A stretch of 47,674 bases of DNA, from positions 1 through 47,674 of the forward strand of contig JABANN010000246.1 of assembly GCA_013115125.1 (NCBI GenBank), in the 5' to 3' direction. The DNA is from Perkinsus olseni (taxonomy: Eukaryota > Perkinsozoa > Perkinsida). The position numbers and the translations under genes are program-made. How positions within the stretch are numbered: the first letter of the stretch is position 1; every line of letters starts with the position of its first letter. Below, one piece after another: positions 22,805-33,599 of the stretch. The notes beneath the pieces were generated by a model. It saw only the letters and a list, made by a program, of their open reading frames with translations, made no database searches and was not told where the DNA came from.

Positions 22805-25800
22805 ATGGCTCATCGACGAGTAAAGAATATAGATTATGATGAAGACGAGCACGGTTATTACGATGACTACTACGGTGATGATTACGGCGGCGACGATTAC
22901 TGGGGCGGAGACGATGGCAGTTGGTACTAAGGGGAGTTCGTACCAAGCGAAGCGATGCTCTCCTGTTTCATTTGGATCGCTTGTTACGAAAGGATCTCCA
23001 AAGCTGTGATCAGACCGGTGCTTCCGATTGCGGAATGAATCCACTTTGCACGTTAATGTAATCGGGGTAGTCCCTAACTTCGGTATTTCCAGGTCCTACC
23101 AGCCTCAGCCAAAGGCAAAATCTAAAAGCAAGGCCAGCAAGGCTGTTAAAGGTGAGTGAGTGTCGTCGACTGCCGTTATCGGACTTGAAGTGTCGAACGA
23201 TTATCATACATGGATGATTAAAAAACAATCGCCGTAAATCCCGTCTGTAGTAGCAGTGTGGATCTTCTTGACGGCCCATGATGGTGATAATGCAGGTAAA
23301 ACCGATTCCAAACCAGCGGCAGGGGTGAAGAATAATTCTGGAGGAGGGAAGAAGACGACGCCAAAAAAAGCAGCCGCGGCAAAAACACCGAGTAGTACTG
23401 GTTGGGGCGAGTAATGAAGCCTGCAATATCACATCATATAAAATATCAGTATAGAATCTTAAATATTTTTAAATAAAAAATTAACTTTTATCTTTAAATT
23501 CTATATTTGGATATAGAATATATAGGCAACGTATGATATCAAGAATATATTGTGTAGTGATCAATAGTCATACCATAATAGTATGAATACCGTATTGAAG
23601 CCTCAGTGACACTAGATGGTGAAGTCTTGATGGCTGTCGCGACCCTCCGCGCTAGATTGGAGTGAGGATGTTTGAGAAGGTACTTCGCAACAAAGTAAAA
23701 GTCACGACGAGGTCGTTGAGGAGCTGCATGGTCGCGTAAAGGACGCAGGGCTTCTGCCGAAGGGAAGGGTAATGCCACCCGGGTTCGATTCCCCCGAGGG
23801 TATCTTTCGTGTGGTAGATGCAACAGTTGGTGCGGCAGTCCTCGCGGTCGTTGTCGCGGGCGGAGGAGCTTGTCAAACAAGATGTGGAAGAGATTAAATT
23901 GAAGAAAGAGGAAGTGACAGCGCAGGTATCATTGGAGAATCTTAGGTTCATCCGGGGAAGATACAGAATTGGTCGGATAGTCTTATCAATCAGGCCCCTC
24001 ATATTCCGAAGATGTGCTTAGTGGTTGTTGGTCATGTAGACTCCGGGAAGAGCACATTGATGGGACATCTTCTCGTCGAACTGGTAAGTGCACATTCCGC
24101 CACCGGGGATCGAACCCGATACCTCCGTCGTGCCAGGGCCATGTATCCTCCCGAGAAATGCACCGATTCGCACGGGACGCTGCAGCGTGTGGCAAGCAGA
24201 GTTTTGAATACGCTTGGGTGAGTGTATATCGATGGCTAGTCATTTTCTCATAATCCCATCATGATAATGGATACCACCTTTCCGCGGAATCATCCCGACG
24301 ATACCCCCTCCAGGTGCTAGATGAAGGCTCAGATGAGAGGGAGCGGGGCGTCACTATCGACGTTTGTGTCAAGCACTTCACCACGCCTAAAGGAACGAGG
24401 GTAATTATCGATGGTATCTTTGTTCAGTGCGAAACACCACCTTCAACCTCGGATAATTTTACCCTTCCCTCGAAAAACGGTGCTGTATCTTCCTCTTCTA
24501 GGTGACTCTACTGGATGCCCCCGGACACAAGGATTTCGTCCCTAATATGTTGTTGGGAGCCGTCCAAGCCGACTTTGCCATAGTCTTGGCTGATGTAAAG
24601 GACTTTGATAAAGGCTTCACGAGAGGGGGTAATACAAGGGAGCAGGATGGCGCGTCGCGAAAGTATTGTTGAGTGAAGGTTGGAGTTGACACGAGTTGTG
24701 TCATTTTTTTGAGACGTATAGAAGGGTTTCAACTCCCGGGCGGGCAAGGAACGGTATTTTGAGCGGGCTGACTTCACTCCTACTGATGAGTCCTTCCACC
24801 CATTGATACAATTTCCCCCGAGAGCATTGTCCCATCGTAAAAGAGCCAGGCTCGAGACACGGTGGCTGATCATTCTCTCTCATCGGAGTCGCTGCTCCCC
24901 TATAGACCTACATGTGGTTTAAGATTTACATATTTTTGTGAAGATAGCGAACAACTTGTTGTCGTGGATCCCTGCTGAGGAGGCGTGAGGGTCTTGCGCT
25001 CAGCCAGACGCTCTGCAACAGAGTGCCGTCGTTAATACCTTGCGGTCGATTCTCTGCGATCGTGTTGAAGAGCGAATCTTGGCTCGCTTCTGGGGAAGTA
25101 CGGGATAGACGTGGGACGGTGAAGAGGTCTAGCGGCACACTGTCACCGTCAGTGTGATTAACAGTCGCTGTGGTAGTTAGTTTAGTCTCTGAACTTGTTA
25201 GACAATTTAATTCAACTTGGTCACCTGAACGAGTCTTGTTTTCAATACGAGTTGATCATTATCGTCAGGTCAAACGAAAGAGCATATCAGATTGCTAAGG
25301 GCCCTCGGCATTACCAAGATTATAGTAGCGATTAATAAGATGGATCTAGTGGGTAGTATCGGGTGTAGTATGAATGGAGAGGGGAGACGTGTAATGTAGC
25401 GGTACGGGTGATGGAGATATTGATGATCGGAGTGTAATGACTTGAATGATTCAGCTGAAGCTCCAAAATTTTCCACCACTCCTAAGGAGTCTTTCTTTCG
25501 AGCGTGAAAAATGGTCTGGTGGTGGAGTTCATGGTTCATCATCCTTTCACCCAGGATCGAATCCCGGGGTGTATTGACTGCAAAGGTTATGCATTTTCAG
25601 ATTATTCCCAAGAACGGTATGATAGAGTTCACGATGAGCTGCAGACGTTTATGGAGGGGGAGTGTGGTTTCAAGGGCCACAATGTCACCTACGTAATACA
25701 ACTCGAACCATCGCTGGAATCACCCGACAATCGTTCGGCCAGGGTTAATGCAGCCGGGAGCCTCAAAAATGGTCATTTTTTGGCGGGATTGATCGGTCTG

Positions 25801-28192
25801 ATCTCTCTAAGGCTTACCCTTGGAATCGTGAAGCGCTTTCGAGTCGAATCGGGGCGTCTTCACTGGTTCGCGCCCAAGCTCGCGAGAGAGATGGGGTCTT
25901 TCAGCGGTCGTTTTCGTTGAGAATTGGGTATGTTAACGCATGAATTGTCAGTTACCTACCGCGGGATTTGTAGGGGAGAATTTGGTTAAACGAGAGAATC
26001 CAGAGTTGAACACGTGGTGGGCGGGTAAGTAGAGCTTGGGGCAGTTTCTTGTTACTCTGAAAGATCGAGGGATCCCTTCATTATGAGACTTATAAGTTTA
26101 CTACTCGCCGCAGTAGTCTTCGTCTATACATCGACATGTATCACTGATACGCTTTTTCCACCCTCTCCCATAGCACACTCGACCTATGATTTGTTTTAAT
26201 GTGTTTGGTTACTGAGTAGCAAAGTTTACACTGCGATGGTGGTGGTCTTGATGTTTTTCTTTTCGCTGCTGTATTCATTACAATACTCCTATGTAATCCA
26301 CTAAAGATGCAGTAATAAACAATGAAACGAGATGGTCATCATCATCATCGCTCTCCCATTCATCATAGTCGTGAGACTCTCCGATCTCTCGGATTCATTC
26401 GTAATCTCTTTCGCGTATTATTCAAAATTATATATTTATTATCTGTATAAAGGCATTGACGCCCTCGTGGTCATGATAATAGTGGTGACAGGTGACACGT
26501 TGGTGACGGCCATCGATAAGCTCGCTGAGTCGGCGGCCATGGACGGTGCAGCTACGAAGGCTTCGCTCTCAGCACCTTTGAGAATAGCAGTGGCAGATGT
26601 ATATAAATCTAGCAGTGGGGATCAGGTGAGGATATCCGAGGTTGAGCCTGGCAGGATACGAAAGAGGTCGGAGTCGATTGCTGCCGTGGTGACTCAGATA
26701 TCTGGTCGTGTGGAGCAGGGGATGTTCAAGAGTGGACAAAAAGTTGTTGTTCTTCCTGGGCGAGGGGACGACTCAAGTGCATGCACGATCAAGAATGTGT
26801 AGGTCCTTGCTGGTAGCGAATCGCCACTGGTGATGGTATCCTAGTTAGCTTGTCATGAACAACGGCGCACAGTATAGATTCTGTACTATAGGCTGTATCC
26901 CCATGCGGATACCTTTCTGCCTCGTATCAGATGGTAGCAGCTAGATTGCTTTCGACGATGAGCTTTCGGTGATGAATAACATGAACGTATTCGTTCGCGC
27001 TGGAAGACGATTTGCTCCTTTTATGGTATGTAGCATTTCAACTCTTGCGCGCAAGATTTTGTTTGTTGGCCTTTGTGAGAGTTCAAGAGAATATCGTCAA
27101 CGTTAGCTGTTGACTAGGGCTTCACGATAGCAACGTGACGAGGGCACTTACGTCATACTTTTTTAGGTATCGTAATGGTGAGGATGTTCAGATGGGCGTG
27201 AATGCTGAGGGCTGCCCGGGAGACTACATCGATCTAGCAACCTTACAAGGTGATTGGACTGATCTTTCCGCAGGGACTCCTTATTCCTGCATTCCGTACT
27301 TTGAATGCCGGGGCGAACGAGGGGTCCCTTCTTGATAGCGCGCGGTGTATGAGAGAGCGATCCGACCTTAGTTCCTGGATGGGATTGCCCTTGGTAGGTG
27401 TGGACCAGTATATGGTAGCTAGAGGCTCAGTGCTCTGCGCCAACAATGCTACTGCTTGCCGAGTCTCCAGTGTCATCCGAGCCAAGATTGTCGTCTTCGA
27501 CACGTCCGTTCCGATCGTGAAGGGTCAGCAGGTGAGAAAAGAGAATATCCATTGACTGTTCACTTTGGGTGACGACTAACTTCAGGTCATGCTGTATGCG
27601 CATGCGTGCGTGGAGTCTGCCACGGTAACGCGATTCATAGCGCTTGAGGGGAAGAAGGCTCCTTCACCAGGCGTACGACCGAGACCTATCAAGTAAGCTC
27701 TGCCCTAGTTTACGATTGGATAGTCTGGAAGGGGGTTTTACTTTGTTACCTTCATTGCCGATGCCTCACACCCTGTGAGGATGTCTTCCCGATATCACGA
27801 CACGATCAGTCACTGCGGGGGTGTTCAATGAACGAATTCTGAGATCCAGAATCGATTCTGGAATGGAATTTTGCGTATAAAAATCAGTTCCAACTTGGAA
27901 CTTCCAAGATCGATTCTGAGTTCCGAATTCTCTGGGAATGTCGAAAGGCCGGATGATGGTTCATGTAACGCTGTTTTCATTCTAGGTGTCTGACCAAGGG
28001 TGATTGTTGCACGGTCGAGCTGACGCTACAGCATCCGATCTGTACCGATCCCATAGGTAGGATGACATCGTTGATTTACTCGTCCATCATCTTTGCTCAG
28101 CTCACAAGGGGTCACTTGCGAAGGCGACGAGTCTGTCAAGGGTCGTCTTGCGAGACAGAGGAGAGACCGTCGCTGCTGGGCTGATCGTGTGA
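22805..28192 (+). CDS. HBS1: HBS1-type translational GTPase (ribosome rescue), multi-exon
   Basis: HBS1 with Dom34/Pelota splits stalled ribosomes in no-go and non-stop decay. Exons: 22805-22923 ([15 protein letters not shown], the family N-terminal motif, then a Tyr/Asp/Gly-rich run), 23093-23151, 23296 to about 23410 (Lys/Ala-rich), 23818 to about 23923, about 23994-24083 (G1 GHVDSGKST), 24137-24217, 24314-24400 (G2, ERERGVTI), 24502-24628 (G3 DAPGHKDF), 25269-25352 (G4 NKMD), 25586-25692, 25952-26024 ([12 protein letters not shown]), 26492-26798, 27167-27249, 27398-27531, 27586-27692, 27986-28056 and 28101-28192 (ends AAGLIV, stop 28190). Phases fit at nearly all joins. The join between 23410 and 23818 is unresolved: phases 2 and 0 do not meet. 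The 72 bases 26627-26698 look like an in-frame intron. HBS1 is favoured over eRF3 and EF-1alpha by the N-terminal motif and the sequence around G1-G3. Confidence 0.9.
23770..23805 (+). repeat. tRNA B-box-like segment in an HBS1 intron
   Basis: Contains GGTTCGATTCC (positions about 23781-23791), a perfect match to the pol III B-box/T-arm core, within the non-coding stretch that ends at the acceptor at 23817. No complete cloverleaf is evident around it. Confidence 0.5.
24084..24136 (-). repeat. 53-base HBS1 intron made largely of a tRNA 3'-half-like sequence
   Basis: The intron runs from GTAAGT at 24084 to CAG at 24136. On the minus strand its centre reads TCGGG-TTCGATC-CCCGG, a sound T arm, followed by TGGCGGA in the place of an acceptor 3' strand. 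There is no room for the 5' half of a tRNA. Confidence 0.6.
25545..25580 (-). repeat. tRNA T-arm-like segment in an HBS1 intron
   Basis: The minus strand contains CCGGG-ATTCGAT-CCTGG within the 25353-25585 intron, close to its 3' splice site. Confidence 0.45.
27845..27862. repeat. Perfect 18-base palindrome in an HBS1 intron
   Basis: TCCAGAATCGATTCTGGA. The same 293-base intron holds an 8-bp hairpin AGTTCCAA/TTGGAACT at 27886-27902 and further GAATTC-flanked complementary segments. Confidence 0.9.
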
Positions 28193-28621
28193 AGCTGCAC
28201 ATTTTACCACCGCCACTCTGTTACATTACTTTCAAGTTTCCCCTACTGTTAGTCCGCCCGTGATTATCGATTGGTATTAGACGGGTTTTGTTTTGTGAAT
28301 AGCGGAGAGATCCGAACCGAACAGAGAAGGCGACTGCTGAACAGCCAGAGCAGCAACTTGTAGCGGTTGGGAATAATCGGCGTAAGACTGCTGCTCGCTT
28401 CGGGCCATTCAACGACACACGAGAGATTTTACACAGATCAGAGAACGACGTCAATATTCACAGTAAGAGGAAGATACACCGGCATTAGACGTATGTGAGT
28501 TGAATACGATGGCACCGAACAATGTTGTTCTTCACCATGAGAGTCGTCGATTCCTCATCCTTGAGGAGATTCTCCCGCCAACTCGACATTGACATGAACA
28601 CTCGATTAACATATTACATAT
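28193..28621. other. Spacer downstream of HBS1
   Basis: No gene recognised. Its right end (28581-28650) is the first copy of a short sequence that recurs at 31235-31300. Confidence 0.4.
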
Positions 28622-28650
28622 TCATACTCGGGTATTAAATTCCACAGCGG
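28581..28650. repeat. Short dispersed repeat C, copy 1
   Basis: CAACTCGACATTGACATGAA is shared exactly with 31235 onward, followed in both by a variable stretch and then ATTCCACA(G/A)CGGG(A/C)(G/T)AACC. It overlaps the end of the 28622-29005 minus-strand frame. Confidence 0.65.
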
Positions 28651-29240
28651 GAGAACCTGTGGCTTTGGGCACGTGGGGTAGAGAAACTCGGCTGACGTGA
28701 GGATCTGAGATGGCGGCAGTAACAATGCACAATGCGCGCGATAACTGCAGGGCCGCGCGGAAGCCCTGAAACATCCCTACCCATCTCTGGATGTTAGCGT
28801 GTTTCGCATTGACTAACAGCAGCGTCGAAGTCGTGCCTCGAATAGTGTAGACAGTCGGCTCATTCGTGGAAGGCGAGTTGAGCTCGCAAAGAAACTCGAC
28901 GCTTCTTCGGTGCGACCCACACGTCATCGCAGGAAACGGCACGACACTGGAATTGCCGATTGACGAGAAAACACCGGAATATATGGAAACTCTATTCTTC
29001 TTCACGCTAGTCGCTCGCCATGCTCGAAGATTCCAGCTTCGGCAGGAATCGTCGACTACTGAGCAACCGGAAACACGCGCTGATCTTCAACACAGTACTG
29101 AGGGAATGAGCGAAGAAAGCCTTGCTTATGCGTGAAAAGGTACAGACACTGTGGCCAATGGTGACCAACGGAAACATATGGGCCCATACTGAGAATACCA
29201 TCTCTAAGCATCATCAATGATGATTCATCATACATCATAC
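28622..29240 (-). CDS. Possible 3' exons of an unrecognised gene
   Basis: A minus-strand frame ending at 28622 (128 codons; includes PTVYTIRGTTSTLLLVNAKH) has an acceptor-like ...CAATTCCAG shortly inside it. It is preceded on the same strand by another frame at 29056-29238. Further upstream, 29288-29530 reads well (SIMNPDVIHDG, EELLPVSRWEVGSDSDFLLL) and 29902-30393 is also open. These could be exons of one minus-strand gene of 28.6-30.4 kb, perhaps a helical-repeat protein from its composition. I could not connect the exons with confidence and recognise no domain. Confidence 0.3.
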
Positions 29241-31234
29241 AGCACTACTCCGCTACTGACCTACCCATAGGCTCTGGCGGCCCTTTGCTACAACGAGGCC
29301 CGTTGCCCATATGAGGATGGAGTGATAGCATCAGTTGCCGCAAGTAAATATTCATAAGAACTAAGTTTGAGTAGAAGAAAATCAGAATCTGAACCAACTT
29401 CCCAACGGCTAACAGGCAGCAACTCTTCGCAAAAATCGACTATGTTCGGCGATGATACACCATCGTGTATGACATCAGGATTCATGATTGAAAGGAGAGC
29501 CAGAGACAGGCCGTCTTCTCGGTTCATCATTCGCAGTAGAACTTCAAGTCAAGTCCTTTGCAATACTGGGAGCCATCCTGCATTCCACAGTACTAGGACG
29601 TCTGAGGGTTGCAGTATGCCTGCTCCATAGAGAATCCCAGTTTCAAAGCCTTGAGGCTGCAGTAGTGGTCGTGAGTCACAGACGAGTTAGCATCCTCATC
29701 ACCGACTAAAGCAGCCACGAAAGACTAAGGAGAGAACGACGAAGACTAGGGTAGCAAGGGAGGCCATATGAAAGATCGGAGAGTGCCGGCTACACCTGAT
29801 GAATCGAGCCGCGCCCAAGAAGGTCACAATCCGACAGAGTCCCCTGCCGGCTCTCCGCTGTCGTTCCGGTAAACGCCAGGCTAGCAGAAGTGTGGAGTCT
29901 CTTATTCTGAGCTTATTCTTTCGACTGGATCTAGCTGTGTATGCACAGGAGTGAGAATAACGATCAGCCTATCATCCCCCCAATGAGTGGGGTAGGTTCT
30001 GAGTATCACGCAGCAGGCGAGCTCTGCACTAAACCCTGTACTACGGCTTAAGAGACAAGTGAGCACTTGTGACGCAGTGTCAGCTATCCTTATTCGCACG
30101 CAGGCACTCAGCTTCTGAACAAATGCGAGGTATCGTCGGTATGCATGACACTGGTTGAAGCAATCTGTCGCGCGCAACCAGGTGAAGCCTTTCGAGGAAG
30201 TCAAGGGCCGAGCTATGGAAGGAGTGACAGAAGAAGGCGCCAAGAGATAGTGTTGGGCATACACAGCTAACCTGCCGTGCCCATCAGCTCGACGGCTAGC
30301 CAGCACGCATGTGAGAGGAAGCCAAGCGAAATAGCTCAGGGACCTCATGCAAAGCGTTATGATAATCATCGTCCTCATCATAACCATCATCATTAAAGCA
30401 GCTTAGGCCAACGGATTCGGGATAGTGCTGCCGTTCCATAGGGCCTTCACCCTCTCCTACTTATAGTATTCTATAACAATTTCTGAGATCAGTCGAAGTG
30501 CTAGGTCCTTAGCAGCTATCGCTCGATACTATCTGACCCACCTGAGGTCCTCGACACGAGTTCCCGCTGCCTCGATGGCCCCGCACGCTGGTGCACCGCA
30601 AGGTGAGCTCGCGCGAGTTTTCGGTCTGGAATCGGCCGTAGCTTTAGGACCGCCAAGCAAAAAAATTCCTCCTCCCGGAATGTTCAACTTGTTTGCGAGC
30701 GGTAGACCCGGGTTTTCCAGTTGAAACTGAACCTATGGTGGTCCTCGCCCGTCTTACAGTATCATTCACAGCAGTGCCTAGCAGTATTCTCAATTATCAT
30801 GTTCCCGCCTATTACGCGTAGCCGGAGTGATATATCACTGCGCCTCCCCGCAGGACCGATTCGTCAGAAAACGGGAGATATCACCGATGCGATCGATTGA
30901 CATTGGGATAGCGATAGGTGATCATCATTTAATCGTATGATGCGATTCACCAATTTTTCAAAAGATCCTCCCGCGGCTGATAAGAATACACTCGTGAAGG
31001 CTACGAGCCTTCAGAGCTGTCGATTCCTGTGTGTGAGTTTCAAGTCTAACACCGAAACCCGGCTCAGTCAGACTGGCACCAGTGTATCTTGTTTCGAGAC
31101 GGACGGGTAACTCATCATGAGTTTAGGTAATATTAGTGGAAACACCGAAAGTAGCGCTCAGCGAACCTAAGATACTCTCTTTCCTCGCGGCAGAACCCGG
31201 GTTGATTCCCCATCCTCTCTCCCGACTCAGCAAG
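29241..31234. other. Weakly coding or non-coding region
   Basis: May contain upstream exons of the minus-strand gene suggested at 28622-29240 (best frames 29288-29530 and 29902-30393). The rest, 30400-31230, shows no open frame or repeat that I can interpret. Confidence 0.35.
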
Positions 31235-31300
31235 GAACACAACTCGACATTGACATGAACGCTGGATAAAGAGGGTATAACATTCCACAACGGGCTAACC
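31235..31300. repeat. Short dispersed repeat C, copy 2
   Basis: Second copy of the sequence at 28581-28650, lying just beyond the stop codon of the FAD oxidase gene. Both copies therefore sit at or next to the 3' end of a minus-strand frame. Confidence 0.65.
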
Positions 31301-31341
31301 AGCCTTATTCGCTGGACTATTCAAGAAAGAAAAAAAACCCT

Positions 31342-33564
31342 TTAGCACTGACATGCCTTGTTGGAGCCCCAGCACAAAGAAGGGGACTTCCAGTACATAC
31401 AATAAGACCCGGGCAACGAGGCTGCGCACTCACTGTCAGCTTTTCTGCAGTTCGGTTGCACAGTAGACGACGATGTCGTTGGTGATACGGTCGAAGAAGT
31501 AGTGAAGGGCTCTGAGGTGGTGAGAGATGTAGTCTTCGAAGTTCCACCGCAGTGGCAAGGCTCATTGCTACCCCAACATACTGGTGGATTCTGGTCAGTC
31601 TTGCAGTATGATCCGGGGTAGTAGGCAGCGCACTTGGCATCAGCAACAGAGCAATCACCCGATGCACCAGTGGTAGAGGTGTCTACGCTTGATGTTGATG
31701 ATGCCGCGGTAGATGTTGATGATGCCGCGGTAGATGTTGATGATGCCGCGGTAGATGATGACAGGGTTGTTGTTGAGGACCGACTGGTCGTCGCAGAGGT
31801 GTGTGATGCGGTAGTGGTAGCGGTGGTAGAAGAGAGTTGCTTAGTAGAGGTAGTAGAAGTAGTGGTAGCAGTAGAAGTAGTGTGAGAGAAGGGAGTGGTT
31901 GTAGAGACGGTAGTCGTCACCGCACTCGTCGGGAGCGTCCTACCACAAATCTTGTCATCGATTTGAATGGTCATGTCCTCAATGGGGGAGAAGCTGAACA
32001 TATCGATGCTGTTGTACTTGCACTTCACCTGCTGCAACCTAGGATACGTACTGGCGCTAGGGAAGTACTGCTGAATCCACTCATAGTTGTTGCTCAAGTC
32101 AGAGTCGATGTAGTTCTGATAAGCCTGGTTGAGCGATACCGGAAGAACAGTATCATAAGCCTTATGAAGCCACTCAATCCTAGCCTCGGAGACGGCCTCA
32201 CCGGAGTACCAACTGGCAATCATTTGCAAGTGCCAGCCGCTGATGCGATGGTCGAACGCAGTGCACTTGCCTTGGGACGGGTCGCAGTCCTGAGGCTCCT
32301 CGCTCATGGCATGACCGTAGAAATCGAACTGCAAAACACACTCGGTGTTCCACCGACAGATAGGGTCGAGACTGAGCTCAGCCATCGCCTCGAGGGTGCC
32401 GAGATCGACTTCGTCGGGGAAGTAGAGGGACTTGGCCTTGTACGGGTTGGCATTATTTTTGCTCCAATCCCAGCACTCGTTCATCGAGCTTTCAAGTTCA
32501 CTTTCGGTGCAGTGTTGTAAACCATCGGGAGGGTAGAAGTCCATCCAGGCGGCCGCAGTGCAGTCTGCCCAGAACCACATGGCTTTGCCGAAGCTCTGCT
32601 GAATGATGGAGTACTTTTCGATACCGACCGTATCAGCTAGGGCTTGGACCTTCTGCTGGCATGATGTGCAGTCGCCGGATTCATCACAGATGCATTGAGC
32701 GCTGTATTGAATCGCACCACCACCGAGGAACTTGCCGATGCCGAACATCTCAGGACCAGCAGCGGAGGAGTGCATGAAGGTTTGGAAAGACTTGATACGC
32801 CGAGCTTGAAGGGAGGGGTTGATATCAGCGTTCTTACCGGAGATGACCACCACGTTGGTGACGGGGAACGTTCGGTAACGTAGTGTGACAATAACGCCGT
32901 AGTTGCCGCCCATGCCACCTCGCAAGGCGAAGAGAAGGTCAGAGTACTCGTTGTAAGCTGTCGCTGTTACCAATTGGAATTTCTCAGTAGAGTCGTTGTA
33001 GACAACAACATCAGCAGAGACAAGCCTATCCGCTGTTACTCCGTACTTGGCTGATGATAGACCATGACCTCCTCCTGAGATCAGACCGGCGACACCGACC
33101 GTAGGACCAGAGCCACCAGCAAGACCTAGCGGGGGGTCGTGACGGGCCAGGCGCGAGTACACCTCTAGGAGCCTCAACCCCGCACCTAAGGAGGCGATGT
33201 ATCGACCATCTTCCTCGACCACATCGAAATCAGTGAGCTTCTCGAGGTCCATAACGATGCCACCGTTGATAGTCGATTGACCGATATAAGAGCTACCCTC
33301 ATTGCTGCGAACTGCGACGGGGGTATCTTCGTCATGACAAATCTCTAGGACGCCTATGACGTCATCTGAAGAGCTAACGTTGACCATAGCAGCTGGACGG
33401 TAACCGTGGGCTTCATCGAAGCGCTCATTATAAGGTGGTGGAATGTTCTTAGTCTGGACTTGGCCAGGGAAGGCCTCCTCAAGACGCTCCACTGCGGACT
33501 GAACAGTGCAGGATACCAGCCTAGCAACGACCGTGAAGAGCAAGAAATAACGCCCTACGAACAT
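31342..33564 (-). CDS. Secreted FAD-linked oxidase (BBE-like/PCMH fold) with two C-terminal Cys modules
   Basis: One exon, 740 aa. Signal peptide MFVGRYFLLFTVVARLVSC. Residues about 55-235 are a PCMH-type FAD-binding domain (AVRSNEGSSYIGQSTINGG; GLAGGSGPTVGVAGLISGGGHG; FALRGGMGGNYGVIVTLRY), followed by the substrate domain and a BBE-like region (about 500-530, ASTYPRLQQVKCKYN). Then come a Ser/Thr-rich mucin-like linker and two Cys modules, C-x6-C-x8-C-x8-C-x6-C-x-C, joined by a second Ser/Thr linker. Related enzymes oxidise sugars or alcohols with O2; the substrate here is unknown. The His and Cys that usually bind FAD covalently are both missing from their motifs. The modules resemble small carbohydrate- or surface-binding knots, but I cannot name them. 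It is probably extracellular. Confidence 0.88.
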   Translation of the reverse strand: MFVGRYFLLFTVVARLVSCTVQSAVERLEEAFPGQVQTKNIPPPYNERFDEAHGYRPAAMVNVSSSDDVIGVLEICHDEDTPVAVRSNEGSSYIGQSTINGGIVMDLEKLTDFDVVEEDGRYIASLGAGLRLLEVYSRLARHDPPLGLAGGSGPTVGVAGLISGGGHGLSSAKYGVTADRLVSADVVVYNDSTEKFQLVTATAYNEYSDLLFALRGGMGGNYGVIVTLRYRTFPVTNVVVISGKNADINPSLQARRIKSFQTFMHSSAAGPEMFGIGKFLGGGAIQYSAQCICDESGDCTSCQQKVQALADTVGIEKYSIIQQSFGKAMWFWADCTAAAWMDFYPPDGLQHCTESELESSMNECWDWSKNNANPYKAKSLYFPDEVDLGTLEAMAELSLDPICRWNTECVLQFDFYGHAMSEEPQDCDPSQGKCTAFDHRISGWHLQMIASWYSGEAVSEARIEWLHKAYDTVLPVSLNQAYQNYIDSDLSNNYEWIQQYFPSASTYPRLQQVKCKYNSIDMFSFSPIEDMTIQIDDKICGRTLPTSAVTTTVSTTTPFSHTTSTATTTSTTSTKQLSSTTATTTASHTSATTSRSSTTTLSSSTAASSTSTAASSTSTAASSTSSVDTSTTGASGDCSVADAKCAAYYPGSYCKTDQNPPVCWGSNEPCHCGGTSKTTSLTTSEPFTTSSTVSPTTSSSTVQPNCRKADSECAASLPGSYCMYWKSPSLCWGSNKACQC
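31689..31757. repeat. In-frame 21-base tandem repeat, three copies
   Basis: Unit GATGTTGATGATGCCGCGGTA, encoding on the minus strand the repeated AASSTST of the Ser/Thr linker in the FAD oxidase. Its length is probably variable between strains. Confidence 0.85.
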
Positions 33565-33599
33565 AGTGGCTTGAAAATAGCAGTGTAAGTGCGCGCTGG

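Noticed and set aside
31634-32520. Long plus-strand frames (83 and 227 codons) opposite the FAD oxidase
   Set aside because: They are antisense to a 740-codon gene with clear domains; the valine/aspartate-rich run is just the complement of the Ser/Thr linker.
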